From: Meira nashicola
Taxonomy: Eukaryota > Basidiomycota > Exobasidiomycetes > Exobasidiales > Brachybasidiaceae
NCBI GenBank assembly: GCA_001600355.1
Contig: BCJU01000003.1
Location: 539,114-556,057, forward strand
Reading direction: 5' to 3'
DNA: 16,944 nucleotides
The position numbers and the translations under genes are program-made. Of the stretch, positions 7,484 to 16,131 are shown one piece after another (position 1 is the stretch's first letter; every line of letters starts with the position of its first letter). The notes beneath the pieces are model-generated. The model was not told where the DNA came from. It worked only from the letters and a program-made list of their open reading frames with translations, and did no database searches.

Positions 7484-10400
7484 ATGGCTAGAGATCGAGC
7501 CTATATTGACGGATCCTCATCTCGTTCTTGGATGGGTTTCTTGTTAATCATTTTAGTCTTCTTGGTCAATTTCCGTTCCTTAGAAGCAATCCGACAACAG
7601 AGTGAAGACATCAAACGAGATAAAAGCCATCCATCAAATGCTTTGACATTCTCCAGAAGAGGTTTATCGAATGCGAATCGATTAAGCGGAACTTCTTCTC
7701 GTTTCCAAACCCATTCCGGATCAAGGATAGGAGACAATAATGCGATCTCTTTGGACGATTTTATATTGAGCGATTTACTCATTGTCTCTTCAATCGAAGG
7801 CGGAATTTACGGCTTGAATCGAAACACTGGCAAAACGATCTGGTCCTTACCGCCTAGGTCGGAAGTCAAAGTAAGCACGAAACACAATTCAACTGGAAAC
7901 ACGAATATCGTAGGCTTTAGCCCTTTGGTAGGAACATCGTATGGCCCCAAGCAAAGAACGTTCTCTGATTTGGTAAACGATTTACCATTGGTAGATACTG
8001 AAGGAGATCAAACGTTGACGGGATCAAGTCAAATCGATGGCAGCTCCGGTAAAGCATCCTTAGAGTCGCTTCAAGAGCTTGGACTTTATATCGTTGAACC
8101 TGGAAGTGGGCAAGTGTACGTGTTAAGTACGATGCCTTTTATGACAAAAGGCCAAGTAGATCCCCACCAAAAAAAGACTTCTATGTCTAAATTACCGCTC
8201 ACACTACCACAGTTGGTCGAATTGAGCCCTTTCTCCTTTCCCGGTGATGCCTCTCGTGTTTTCGTAGGACATAAAAGTACCTCCTTGGTCGAGCTAGACG
8301 TTCGTAGTGGAAAGATTGGCGCTGTTTTTGGTGGATCACAGAGTAGTGGTGGCGTTTGGTGCTCTTCAGATGAAAAAGGGGAAAGCGAAGATGCAAATTG
8401 TGGCGATGAAAGCGATCGATCCAAAGAATGGGCATATATGGGCAGAACAGATTACACTCTCACGATTCATTTACGTGGTCGTCCAGCCTTATCGCAAACT
8501 CTCCTTTTCAGCACTTTCTCGCCCAATTCTGCCGATCGTGACATAGCAGAACTTTGGCTTTCCAGAGGATTTTCGCCGGATAAAAGAACAATGATTGGAA
8601 TGCCCGAAGAAAGTTCAATCTTATGCTTCGATTCGTCACAGCCTACGATCAAACCAAACGAACAAAAGGACCGCACTTTATGGATCAAAGATTTAGGCGC
8701 TACGGTAGCAGGAATTTTTGATGTCGTCTATGCAAACGCACCATCAAGTCCAAACGATTACCATCAACCACTTTTGTTACCGCATCCAAAGAGCACATTG
8801 AATGAAATCTTCTCCCGAGCGGGATCAAGAGCCAAATTCTCCTCTCAAGGCTTGGGAAGAATTGGTGACCGTTCTATGGATTCCATCTTGGAGCGTAATA
8901 GCGCAACATACTTAGGCATATCAAACGGTCATTTGTTCGCAATGGGAAGTGAACAACATCCTTTGGTAGCCTTTTCTCCTCGAGCACCCGCAAGTCTGAG
9001 TGCAAACGAACATGCACAACACGATGATTCCAGTCGTGAACATAGATTATGCTCTGCTTCCGGCTGTTTGCTTGGCTCTTATGACTTGCAAGGAAGTGGT
9101 TTTGATGATTTACAAGCTGATGAGCTGCTTGGTTTAGGACCGGGTCACGCTCCACTTTTGGGCATCGAAGATGGCTCAGCAAAGAAGAAGCAATATTCAT
9201 CTGATACAAAAAGTATTCAAGATCAAATCGAATCAGAAGACGGACAAAAGCAAAAAAAGGATGCTTCATCTTCATGGTCTTCTCCTAGTGTAGTGACTGC
9301 ACAAATTGCTATCGTCTTCTTCTTCGCAGCCTGTTGTGGCTTGTTATACATCGGAAGCCTGGAATATAGACGACAAGGTGCTGTTGAGGTAGGTCAAATG
9401 GCAAAGAATATGACCTGGCAGCCGCCTGATTCTCAAATTGATGTAAAACCGTCTGACTCGCCAATCGATGAGAAAAAGGTAACATTTGCTTCTACAATCC
9501 ATAATGAACCGATTGCCGAAAAGCAGGATCACCGCCCACCAGGTACAAGCTCAGCCATCGATCAAAATGACGTTCAAAACATCATGTCATTCGATTCGAA
9601 GACATCAACGACAAAAAGGCGAAGACGCGGAAAGAGGGCTGGCAATGCCGTCGCTCAACGTGAGATCAGAAAGGAAACAAGCAAAGAAGATGACTCGGAT
9701 GTTGGAGAGCAAAGCAAGAAAGTGGATGACAAAGATGAACATACCACATTGAAGCCAAGTTCTGAACCACGAGAAACAGAAGTTGCAGAAGAAGAAAAGA
9801 ATCATTTTGTTAAAAAGGCGGTAGCAGACGTTGCTGGTCCTGTCACTCTTGAGCCGGATGGAGGTTCGAAAGTTGCTTTGAGCGATGGCTCTATGGCAGT
9901 CGTACGTGATACGGTAAATCGATCGCTTATCATTTCGGACGAGATTCTAGGATACGGCTCCTCCGGTACAATTGTCTTTAAAGGAACTTTTCAAGGTCGC
10001 GCGGTAGCCGTGAAGAGGTTGTTGAGAGATTTCGTTGATGTTGCATCAAAGGAAGTATCGTTGTTGGAATCAGCTGATAATCATGCAAATGTGATTCGAT
10101 ACTTTTACAAAGAAGTGACTGATTCATTCTTGTATATCGCTTTAGAATTATGTCCTGCAAGTCTTGCCGAAGTGATTGAGAAGCCAAACGAGTATCAATC
10201 ATTAAGCGCCATGTTGAAACCGAAAAAGGCACTTTCCCAAATCGCTTCTGGTTTGCAACACCTTCACTCCCTTTCAATCGTTCACCGCGATATCAAGCCA
10301 CAGAACATTTTGGTTTCGCAAACTTCAAAGGGAGACTTGAAGATGCTCTTGTCAGATTTTGGGCTTTCAAAAAGGCTTGATGGGATAGCACAAACGAGCT

Positions 10401-11359
10401 TTAGTCAAACTGTAAACAATCCCGGAGGAACGTTCGGTTGGCGTGCTCCTGAAATATTGCGTGGCGATGTCAACTTGGATGCAGGCGCAGATACATGCAA
10501 CAGTACATCATCCATCAGTTCTACGAGCGAGAATGGCGGCGAGACAAAACCATCAGAGGATAGAAAACGGCTGACAAGAGCAATCGATATCTTTGCTTTA
10601 GGATGCTTGATGTATTACGTTTTATCCAATGGCGATCATCCTTTTGGATCACGCTTTGAAAGGGAGATGAACATTTTGCGAAGAACGATTGATCTTCAAC
10701 GTTTGGATGGATTAGGAGAAGAAGGACATGAAGCACAACATTTGATTTGGGCAATGACCAAGTACGAACCTGAGCAAAGGCCGGATGCCTTGAAGATATT
10801 ATCACATCCATACTTTTGGGACTCCAATCGCAGATTGTCCTTCCTGCAAGATGCAAGTGATCGATTTGACATCATGGAACGTGATCCACCGGCCGCTCCT
10901 CTCGTCAGCCTAGAGGCGAAAGCATTGGAAATTATTGGACAAGATTGGCATCGTCGATTGGATCGACAAGTGATGGAAGATTTGAACAAGAGAAGAAAGT
11001 ACGACCCCAAAAGCATTGCCGCACTCCTACGTGCAATCCGAAACAAAAAACATCACATACACGACTTGCCTTCTAACGTAAAGAGACTTTTCACGATTGC
11101 CGGCGGCGGTGTAATGATGACCGGAAGTGAGTATGGTGGTGTGAATTTGGAATCCAAACAATTCAATGGAAGCGGGAATGCGGGTGCCAATGTAATGTCA
11201 CATCAAGTGCAATTGCTACCGGACGGCTTCTTGGCATATTTTACTTCGAGATTTCCACGATTATTTTTGCATACATATGAAGTGGTGGATTCGTATCCGA
11301 TCTTGAAATCCGAATCTTCCTTTGCACTGTACTTTAAACCTTTCTCAGATGACATTTGA
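7484..11359 (+). CDS. IRE1: IRE1: ER transmembrane stress-sensor kinase/endoribonuclease
   Basis: This protein senses unfolded proteins in the ER lumen and splices the HAC1/XBP1-type transcription factor mRNA. The single exon encodes 1291 residues. A signal sequence (hydrophobic core about 16-30) leads into a luminal beta domain with a PQQ-like strand (LLIVSSIEGGIYGLN, 98-112) and MGRTDYTLTIH (319-329). A single membrane helix spans about 603-624, then a basic, disordered linker with KRRRRGKR (711-718). The kinase has a Gly-rich loop from G823, VAVK with K844, HRD 934-936, DFG 958-960 and APE 988-990, with a polar insert after the APE region. The KEN RNase domain follows with Y1173, R1186, N1187 and H1191 at the spacing of the human catalytic Tyr, Arg, Asn and His, then YFTSRFP (1252-1258). 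All key residues look intact. An additional segment of about 40 residues sits in the KEN domain near 1203-1243. The gene diverges from the SET gene. The target mRNA is not in this window. Confidence 0.96.
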   Translation: MARDRAYIDGSSSRSWMGFLLIILVFLVNFRSLEAIRQQSEDIKRDKSHPSNALTFSRRGLSNANRLSGTSSRFQTHSGSRIGDNNAISLDDFILSDLLIVSSIEGGIYGLNRNTGKTIWSLPPRSEVKVSTKHNSTGNTNIVGFSPLVGTSYGPKQRTFSDLVNDLPLVDTEGDQTLTGSSQIDGSSGKASLESLQELGLYIVEPGSGQVYVLSTMPFMTKGQVDPHQKKTSMSKLPLTLPQLVELSPFSFPGDASRVFVGHKSTSLVELDVRSGKIGAVFGGSQSSGGVWCSSDEKGESEDANCGDESDRSKEWAYMGRTDYTLTIHLRGRPALSQTLLFSTFSPNSADRDIAELWLSRGFSPDKRTMIGMPEESSILCFDSSQPTIKPNEQKDRTLWIKDLGATVAGIFDVVYANAPSSPNDYHQPLLLPHPKSTLNEIFSRAGSRAKFSSQGLGRIGDRSMDSILERNSATYLGISNGHLFAMGSEQHPLVAFSPRAPASLSANEHAQHDDSSREHRLCSASGCLLGSYDLQGSGFDDLQADELLGLGPGHAPLLGIEDGSAKKKQYSSDTKSIQDQIESEDGQKQKKDASSSWSSPSVVTAQIAIVFFFAACCGLLYIGSLEYRRQGAVEVGQMAKNMTWQPPDSQIDVKPSDSPIDEKKVTFASTIHNEPIAEKQDHRPPGTSSAIDQNDVQNIMSFDSKTSTTKRRRRGKRAGNAVAQREIRKETSKEDDSDVGEQSKKVDDKDEHTTLKPSSEPRETEVAEEEKNHFVKKAVADVAGPVTLEPDGGSKVALSDGSMAVVRDTVNRSLIISDEILGYGSSGTIVFKGTFQGRAVAVKRLLRDFVDVASKEVSLLESADNHANVIRYFYKEVTDSFLYIALELCPASLAEVIEKPNEYQSLSAMLKPKKALSQIASGLQHLHSLSIVHRDIKPQNILVSQTSKGDLKMLLSDFGLSKRLDGIAQTSFSQTVNNPGGTFGWRAPEILRGDVNLDAGADTCNSTSSISSTSENGGETKPSEDRKRLTRAIDIFALGCLMYYVLSNGDHPFGSRFEREMNILRRTIDLQRLDGLGEEGHEAQHLIWAMTKYEPEQRPDALKILSHPYFWDSNRRLSFLQDASDRFDIMERDPPAAPLVSLEAKALEIIGQDWHRRLDRQVMEDLNKRRKYDPKSIAALLRAIRNKKHHIHDLPSNVKRLFTIAGGGVMMTGSEYGGVNLESKQFNGSGNAGANVMSHQVQLLPDGFLAYFTSRFPRLFLHTYEVVDSYPILKSESSFALYFKPFSDDI
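11127..11207 (+). other. Possible 81-nt in-frame intron within the IRE1 RNase-domain insert
   Basis: A good donor, GGAA|GTGAGTATG at 11127, and an acceptor, CATCAAG| ending at 11207, bracket 81 nt that are stop-free and divisible by three. Removing them would shorten the glycine-rich extra segment of the KEN domain by 27 residues and join cleanly to MQLLPDG before YFTSRFP. No convincing branch site is seen and the acceptor lacks a pyrimidine tract, so an ordinary coding insertion is equally possible. Confidence 0.3.
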
Positions 11360-11555
11360 CGATAGCACTGTGATTCTTGCAGTAGTTTTCTTTCTTTTTC
11401 TGTGAGGTGTGAATTGTGGAAGGAGGTAGTGTTAGGAATGAATGTGAGGGTGAGGAGTGGGGATTTAATTTCCCGAGAATGTGCCTCTTTTAAACCTTTT
11501 TGAGCGCATACATTCATCCAAACAATATTACCTGAGTTCAGGCATTGAAAATCTG

Positions 11556-12262
11556 TTAAGCGAGGTAAAATTCATGCGACCAGCTTATAAAGTGACAGAA
11601 TTGAATTCATGCGAGCGACCTTTATAGTTATGAAACCGTTTTTGAAGGTACTCAAGGTCCGACCGGTAGACAGGGTGATGATGCTAGCGATCGGAACTCC
11701 CGCAACTTTATCTTTGAACATCTTTTAAGCGAACTCGAATTCATGCGATTAGCTTCCAAAGTGACGGAAGTGAATTTATGCGGGCGACCTTTACAGTCAT
11801 GAAGCCGCTTTTAAAGGTACTCAAGGTCCGAGCGGTAAACAGGGTGATGATTCTAGCGATCGGAATTCCTGCAACTTTAACTTTAAATATCTTTTAAGCG
11901 AACTCAAATTCTTGCGATTAGCTTCCAAAGTGACGGAAGTGAATTCATGCGAGCGATTTTTGTATCTATGAAATCGCTTTTAAAGGTACTCCATGTCCGC
12001 TACAGATTGTTGAATTCATGCAATTAATTGTTGAACGTTTGTGTGAAGCGAACTCAATGCGATCAATTCTTAAATTAACGGAACTGAATTTACCCAAGCA
12101 AAATGTAGTTGTGATACGCAAAAAGGCCATTGCTCAACAAATAGGGAAATAAATTCTGGCGATCGGATACATGCGATCAAGCGAAATTGAATTCATGCGA
12201 TCAATATCTAAAGATTGTGAGATGACAGGATTGAATTCATGCAAGCGACCTTTGTAGTCATG
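11556..12262. repeat. 169-bp tandem repeat, decaying downstream
   Basis: Copy 1 is 11556-11724, copy 2 is 11725-11893 and copy 3 starts at 11894 and stops matching near 12000. The period is exactly 169 bp and copies 1 and 2 align without gaps. Each begins TTAAGCGA, carries two GAATTCATGCGA-like words about 35 bases apart, and has a shared core AAGGTACTCAAGGTCCGA near its middle. Degenerate fragments continue at about 12044-12092 and 12181-12262, the latter again ending in GCGACCTTTGTAGTCATGA. No long open frame runs through it. It resembles neither a known transposon nor the 90-bp repeat at 101-382. Confidence 0.85.
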
Positions 12263-12719
12263 ACAACAAGTCGTGACGCGCCTAGCGTCGTAGCACAGGC
12301 GTCTCCAAATCTCAATTTGCAAAAGGCAGAAAAATCCGTCCTAAGGCTTACCATAGATATGGTATGTTTCATTTCTTACTTGTTCGACTTATCATCATAC
12401 GTGTAGAAGAATTGAACGATACAATAGTTTTTGGTTTGTATAAAAAGTAGAAACAACTTCAGATATCAAAGATTGATAAACGGAGTAAGAGCACAAATAG
12501 CGGCATGTGACAACTTAAATCGCACGGACCTTTGAAGCCATTTTTAGGTGCAGCGCAGCGCCAGGCCCCAGATTTTTGTAGGCGTTTTCGAATATGTATG
12601 TATGTACCTCATCATACTTCTATGACGACTTTGATCGCCATTCATAACTCCATCGTACGAATCAGTCAGACCGAAAAAGTAAGATAATTTGTGCTCCAAG
12701 AAGCGGCCAATAGAAGAGG
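12263..12719. other. Upstream region of the UBE2W-type gene
   Basis: No gene is seen. A TATA-like TATAAAAAG lies at 12439-12447, about 280 bp before the E2 start codon, and a CCAAT word lies about 12 bases upstream of that ATG. A GC-rich GCAGCGCAGCGCC element at 12549-12561 belongs to the same type as those at 391-495 and 4421-4434. Whether the TATA-like word is used is unknown. 11360-11555, before the repeat array, is presumably the IRE1 3' untranslated region plus spacer. Confidence 0.35.
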
Positions 12720-13396
12720 ATGGCACTTCGGATTGCCAATAAAAGGCTCACAAAAGAACTTGCAGGTAAGAGAGATGAATTGATGATATTTGATGAAGAT
12801 TGAAATTTCAACATTTATTCCTTCTCAGATATTCATAAATCAGGTCCGCCAACAGGAACTATTTTACTCAACGCTGACGATTTGAAAGAATGGAGGTTCT
12901 CCTTGACCGTTTTAGGCGAAAGTGTGTATGAAGGTGAAACGTTTGCATTGCGATTTCGATTCAATGATAATTATCCTTTGGAAGCACCCGAAGTTATCTT
13001 TCTTACTTCGCCTCCCTACAAAGCACCCGAAGTATGTAATCGCAAAAAGAAAGAAAAGTTTAAGATTGTATCAGAATTGCTGACATTGAAGCTTTTTAAC
13101 AGCATCCTCACATTTACACTAATGGACATTGTTGTGTTTCCATCTTGTCAACCGAATGGAGTCCAGTACTCAACGTAACAAGTGTTTTACTGACGATGCA
13201 AAGCATGCTTGCAAGTTGTAAAAAGAAGGAAAAGCCAAAAGATAATGACAGATATGTAAAGCATGCGCCAATATCACCAAAAGATACAGTTTGGTCTTTT
13301 CATGACGAGTACGTTACAATCATTCGTTGAAAGTCTTGACAAATATTGACACATATAACTTTCCACTTTCCACTTTCCTCTTGCAGCAATGTCTGA
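12720..13396 (+). CDS. UBE2W: UBE2W-type ubiquitin-conjugating enzyme E2, four exons
   Basis: E2 enzymes of this class attach ubiquitin to the alpha-amino group of disordered protein N-termini. Exons are 12720-12765, 12829-13031, 13103-13308 and 13387-13396, giving 154 residues (human UBE2W has about 150). Introns of 63, 71 and 78 bp start GTAAGA, GTATGT and GTACGT and end CAG. Intron 2 has a CTGAC branch site, and intron 3 has TTGAC words. The N-terminal helix is MALRIANKRLTKELADIH, then GPPTGT (21-26), YEGETFALRFRF (49-60), YPLEAPEVIF (64-73), HPHIYTNGHCCVSIL (84-98), WSPVLNV and WSFHDDNV at the C-terminus. HPH in place of the usual HPN, and the WxxHDD ending, are diagnostic of UBE2W. C94 is the predicted catalytic Cys. 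The final exon supplies only the end of D152, N153, V154 and the stop. Retaining intron 3 would give a tail ending DEYVTIIR. Confidence 0.9.
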
Positions 13397-13560
13397 GATC
13401 ATTTCATCACCTTCGGACCTCGACATGCCAATTGTACTTTATTTCACATTCAATCCTCTACATCAATGTCCGTTTTGAATTTGTATATATAAATATGTCT
13501 CTTCTCTCTTTTTAGACGATCGATGCTTTGTGTCCTTTTTTTTTTATACCACTTGCTCTC
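13397..13560. other. Convergent 3' spacer
   Basis: These 164 bp separate the stop codons of the E2 gene and the unrecognised minus-strand gene. The sequence is T-rich, with a TATATATAAATATG stretch near 13483-13498 and a T-run at 13538-13546, plausible for transcript 3' ends. I see no coding signal. Confidence 0.4.
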
Positions 13561-16131
13561 CTATGCATTGTACACATTTTGAGAAAGTGGAGACCGTTTT
13601 GGTGTATTGCGACTATTGAAACGTTGTGTTTCTCGATGAACGTCCGGATATGGGTTTGCATTGGAAAGAGAAAGTCCCATTTGTACGGTACTTATAGGCA
13701 TTGGGTAAAGAATCTGATGCATCGGCATCGGTTGCATCATATTACCATAGATCAACGGCACATGAACGGGGTTTGACCATTGCGTCATCAGTATTGGCTG
13801 CGGATGAACCATGGCAACCGTTTGTGTTGCAGGCATAGACATAGACGTTCTGCGTGAGATGGTGCCATGTTTGTTTCTTGATTGAGTCAAAGAATGTCTT
13901 TCATCCTTAGGTGAAGTCATCATCCTTTGGCATGAGAGATTACACGTGGAAGAAGCGATGATCTCATCGTTTGCATTCATTTCATGCAATGATTGCATTC
14001 TTGTACTGTCAGTTTTCACTTTGGGAATCTGTGGTTGTGATGCAAAATTGGGTAGGTGAGGTCGATCGCTTTGTTGTCGCCTATGTCTTGCTTCCGAAAT
14101 CAATTTTTTGTTCTTTTGTAATAACTTTAGCTGATCATTTGCTTCTTCGCTCGAATGAATCTGAGAGGTAGAACTTTTGGATCTTTGCTTTCTAAGCAAA
14201 GCGAGGGGAACATCGTCTTCGTCTGGTAAGCTCTGGCTTTCTTTGTTTGAATCGGCTAATGGGTTGCTTTTAGCATTATCGTTCTTGCTCATAGATCTGG
14301 CAAAGCTTTTATTCTCTTTTGCATGATTGTATTTCCTTTGAGATTGTGTACCATTATCACCAAAAGCCAATATTGTACACCTTTGAGAAAAGTTCAAGCC
14401 ACGGAAAGAATTCTCTTCAATGTCGGAAGTGAGCGTTTTGAAATCTTCACCATTCTGCAGCAAGAAGGTCACCTTCATTCGATCAATAAATGCTTTTCGC
14501 TGAATCCAATTTATCATACCATTTTCATTTACGGCTGTACTACTGGAGCAAGAAAGCAAAGGAGGTTTCGTCAGAGCTTCAGCTTGAACATTGTTGTTAT
14601 TCTTTTGCGTGATCCTTATTCCAACTTCTCTAGGAGAAAGATAAATGTTCAAATATCCTTTATCCACAAACGTTTGTATTTCTTCTTCTTCTTCCGTTGT
14701 CAAAGTGGAACTCCTTAAACGTCGGGTAATTCGTGTTCGAGCCAGAAGGACTGGTAGATTGCGAAGATGGCTTGTTGTGGACGGGTGTGCTTGCAGATCA
14801 TTGAAAAGGTTTATCGATCGCGGTGATTTGAGCGTAACAGGAGACACAGATTCCAATCTGCTTCGTATTTGAGGATGTAACTTTCTTATGGTGCATGCAT
14901 ACAGAGCCTTTCTGCCAGATGTTGTAAGCCCTCCGTTGGATCGTAATGGTGAGAATGGAGGCGTGGGTGGTAAAAGGGTTGTAGGCGATACCATCGGAGA
15001 CTGTTTTGGTGAGATGTTTGTTACTCTGTGTGAAGAAAGTCTTGAGCCAACTTTTTCTGCTTCGCCATACTCGTCGTTCGAATCGCTCGAGCGCAGCAAA
15101 AGTGCTTCATTGATAGCAGAACTACTTTGATTAATAATTTTCTTGCTTTTGAAGAAGTATGAATTAGTGAAGAGAATAGCCTCATTGTGAGTATTTTCTT
15201 GCTGTGGTGGTGCTGTTAAAGGGGATCCCTTGACGTTATTTTGCAATCTTGCAATAGAACTTGTACTGCTTTGTATCTCAGTCAAAATCTGTTCTTCCGA
15301 TTTTACTGTGATCGAATCTTTCTCAGCACTTGGTAGTATGTTGGGAATATAAAATGGTGCGCTTCTAAACGGGTCCTGTTCTATTGTATACTCGTTCCAT
15401 GACAGTTGAGGGGCAGATGCAGAAGCTGATGGAATCGAAGTAATCAACGGATTAAGAGATGATTTTTGCACTTCATTACAACCCTTCATTCGACGACCAA
15501 ACGTTTTGATAGTGTTGGCTATTGAAGGTTTCGCATCTTTTTCTGTATTCATAAATGCTTTCGTACCACTGTGCGATGAGGTACTGTGATTGAGGTACAA
15601 AGGTGAATGAGCAGAACTTGTTGAATAAGCAGAGAAGGATCTTTCTGAGCCAAATTCACTGCCACTTTCTGAATTGGTTGTTAAGCTGCTTCGCGAAGAA
15701 TTTCGCCTTTTGTAGATACCTAGGAAAGCAGGCGTGGGTGGCTTGAGTACTGAATCGTTCACCATTTCGCCTTCCAGGCATTCCGACATTCCAGAAAGGA
15801 GAGATGATCCATTTTCAGCTTGCGATGGAATTAGATGTTCTTGATTATGAATTATATTGGATTTCTCTGGTAAATGAACAGATTGAGGCAAACTTGGAAC
15901 GGCTGGTGCATCTTTCGTTTGAGCTTTTCTACGTCCACTTGTCATTCTGGTCAACTTTGCTCTCAACCTGCCATCCGACTTCATTCGTGGTAGCTTCCAT
16001 GATTTGTTTGACTTTGTCGTCTTTTCTGATACATTGGTACATTCAGATGGCGCTCTAGAATGAAATTCGGTCATGTGGATAGTATTCATTCGCTCAGAAT
16101 CAGTTTTGATGTGTTGAGATGAAGTTGACAT
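13561..16131 (-). CDS. Uncharacterised serine-rich, largely disordered protein
   Basis: I do not recognise this 856-residue single-exon protein. The open frame extends upstream to a TTG. The first ATG, at 16131, is taken as the start. An in-frame stop (TGA) lies a few codons upstream of the TTG, which argues against a coding continuation there. It is rich in Ser, Thr, Asn and Pro with many SP/TP sites, for example SPTTLLPPTPPFSPL (382-396), suggesting a phosphorylated regulatory or scaffold protein. Its most structured-looking part is about 455-595: basic RTRITRRLR, an acidic EEEEE run (480-484), then YLNIYLSPREVGIRI (493-507) and a strand-like segment FIDRMKVTFLLQNGE. DEDDVPLALLRKQ (637-649) is a short-motif candidate. 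A Met/Pro/Gln-rich tail occupies about 767-824. There is no signal peptide or membrane helix. It converges with the E2 gene, and length and lack of stops make it a real gene. Confidence 0.75.
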   Translation of the reverse strand: MSTSSQHIKTDSERMNTIHMTEFHSRAPSECTNVSEKTTKSNKSWKLPRMKSDGRLRAKLTRMTSGRRKAQTKDAPAVPSLPQSVHLPEKSNIIHNQEHLIPSQAENGSSLLSGMSECLEGEMVNDSVLKPPTPAFLGIYKRRNSSRSSLTTNSESGSEFGSERSFSAYSTSSAHSPLYLNHSTSSHSGTKAFMNTEKDAKPSIANTIKTFGRRMKGCNEVQKSSLNPLITSIPSASASAPQLSWNEYTIEQDPFRSAPFYIPNILPSAEKDSITVKSEEQILTEIQSSTSSIARLQNNVKGSPLTAPPQQENTHNEAILFTNSYFFKSKKIINQSSSAINEALLLRSSDSNDEYGEAEKVGSRLSSHRVTNISPKQSPMVSPTTLLPPTPPFSPLRSNGGLTTSGRKALYACTIRKLHPQIRSRLESVSPVTLKSPRSINLFNDLQAHPSTTSHLRNLPVLLARTRITRRLRSSTLTTEEEEEIQTFVDKGYLNIYLSPREVGIRITQKNNNNVQAEALTKPPLLSCSSSTAVNENGMINWIQRKAFIDRMKVTFLLQNGEDFKTLTSDIEENSFRGLNFSQRCTILAFGDNGTQSQRKYNHAKENKSFARSMSKNDNAKSNPLADSNKESQSLPDEDDVPLALLRKQRSKSSTSQIHSSEEANDQLKLLQKNKKLISEARHRRQQSDRPHLPNFASQPQIPKVKTDSTRMQSLHEMNANDEIIASSTCNLSCQRMMTSPKDERHSLTQSRNKHGTISRRTSMSMPATQTVAMVHPQPILMTQWSNPVHVPLIYGNMMQPMPMHQILYPMPISTVQMGLSLSNANPYPDVHRETQRFNSRNTPKRSPLSQNVYNA

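Noticed and set aside
12134..12322. 62-codon open frame at the end of the 169-bp repeat array
   Set aside because: It lies in decayed repeat sequence, has no motif, and no comparable frame is kept in the better-preserved copies.
13528..13776. 82-codon plus-strand open frame overlapping the end of the orphan gene
   Set aside because: It is antisense to the long minus-strand frame and lacks any recognisable feature.
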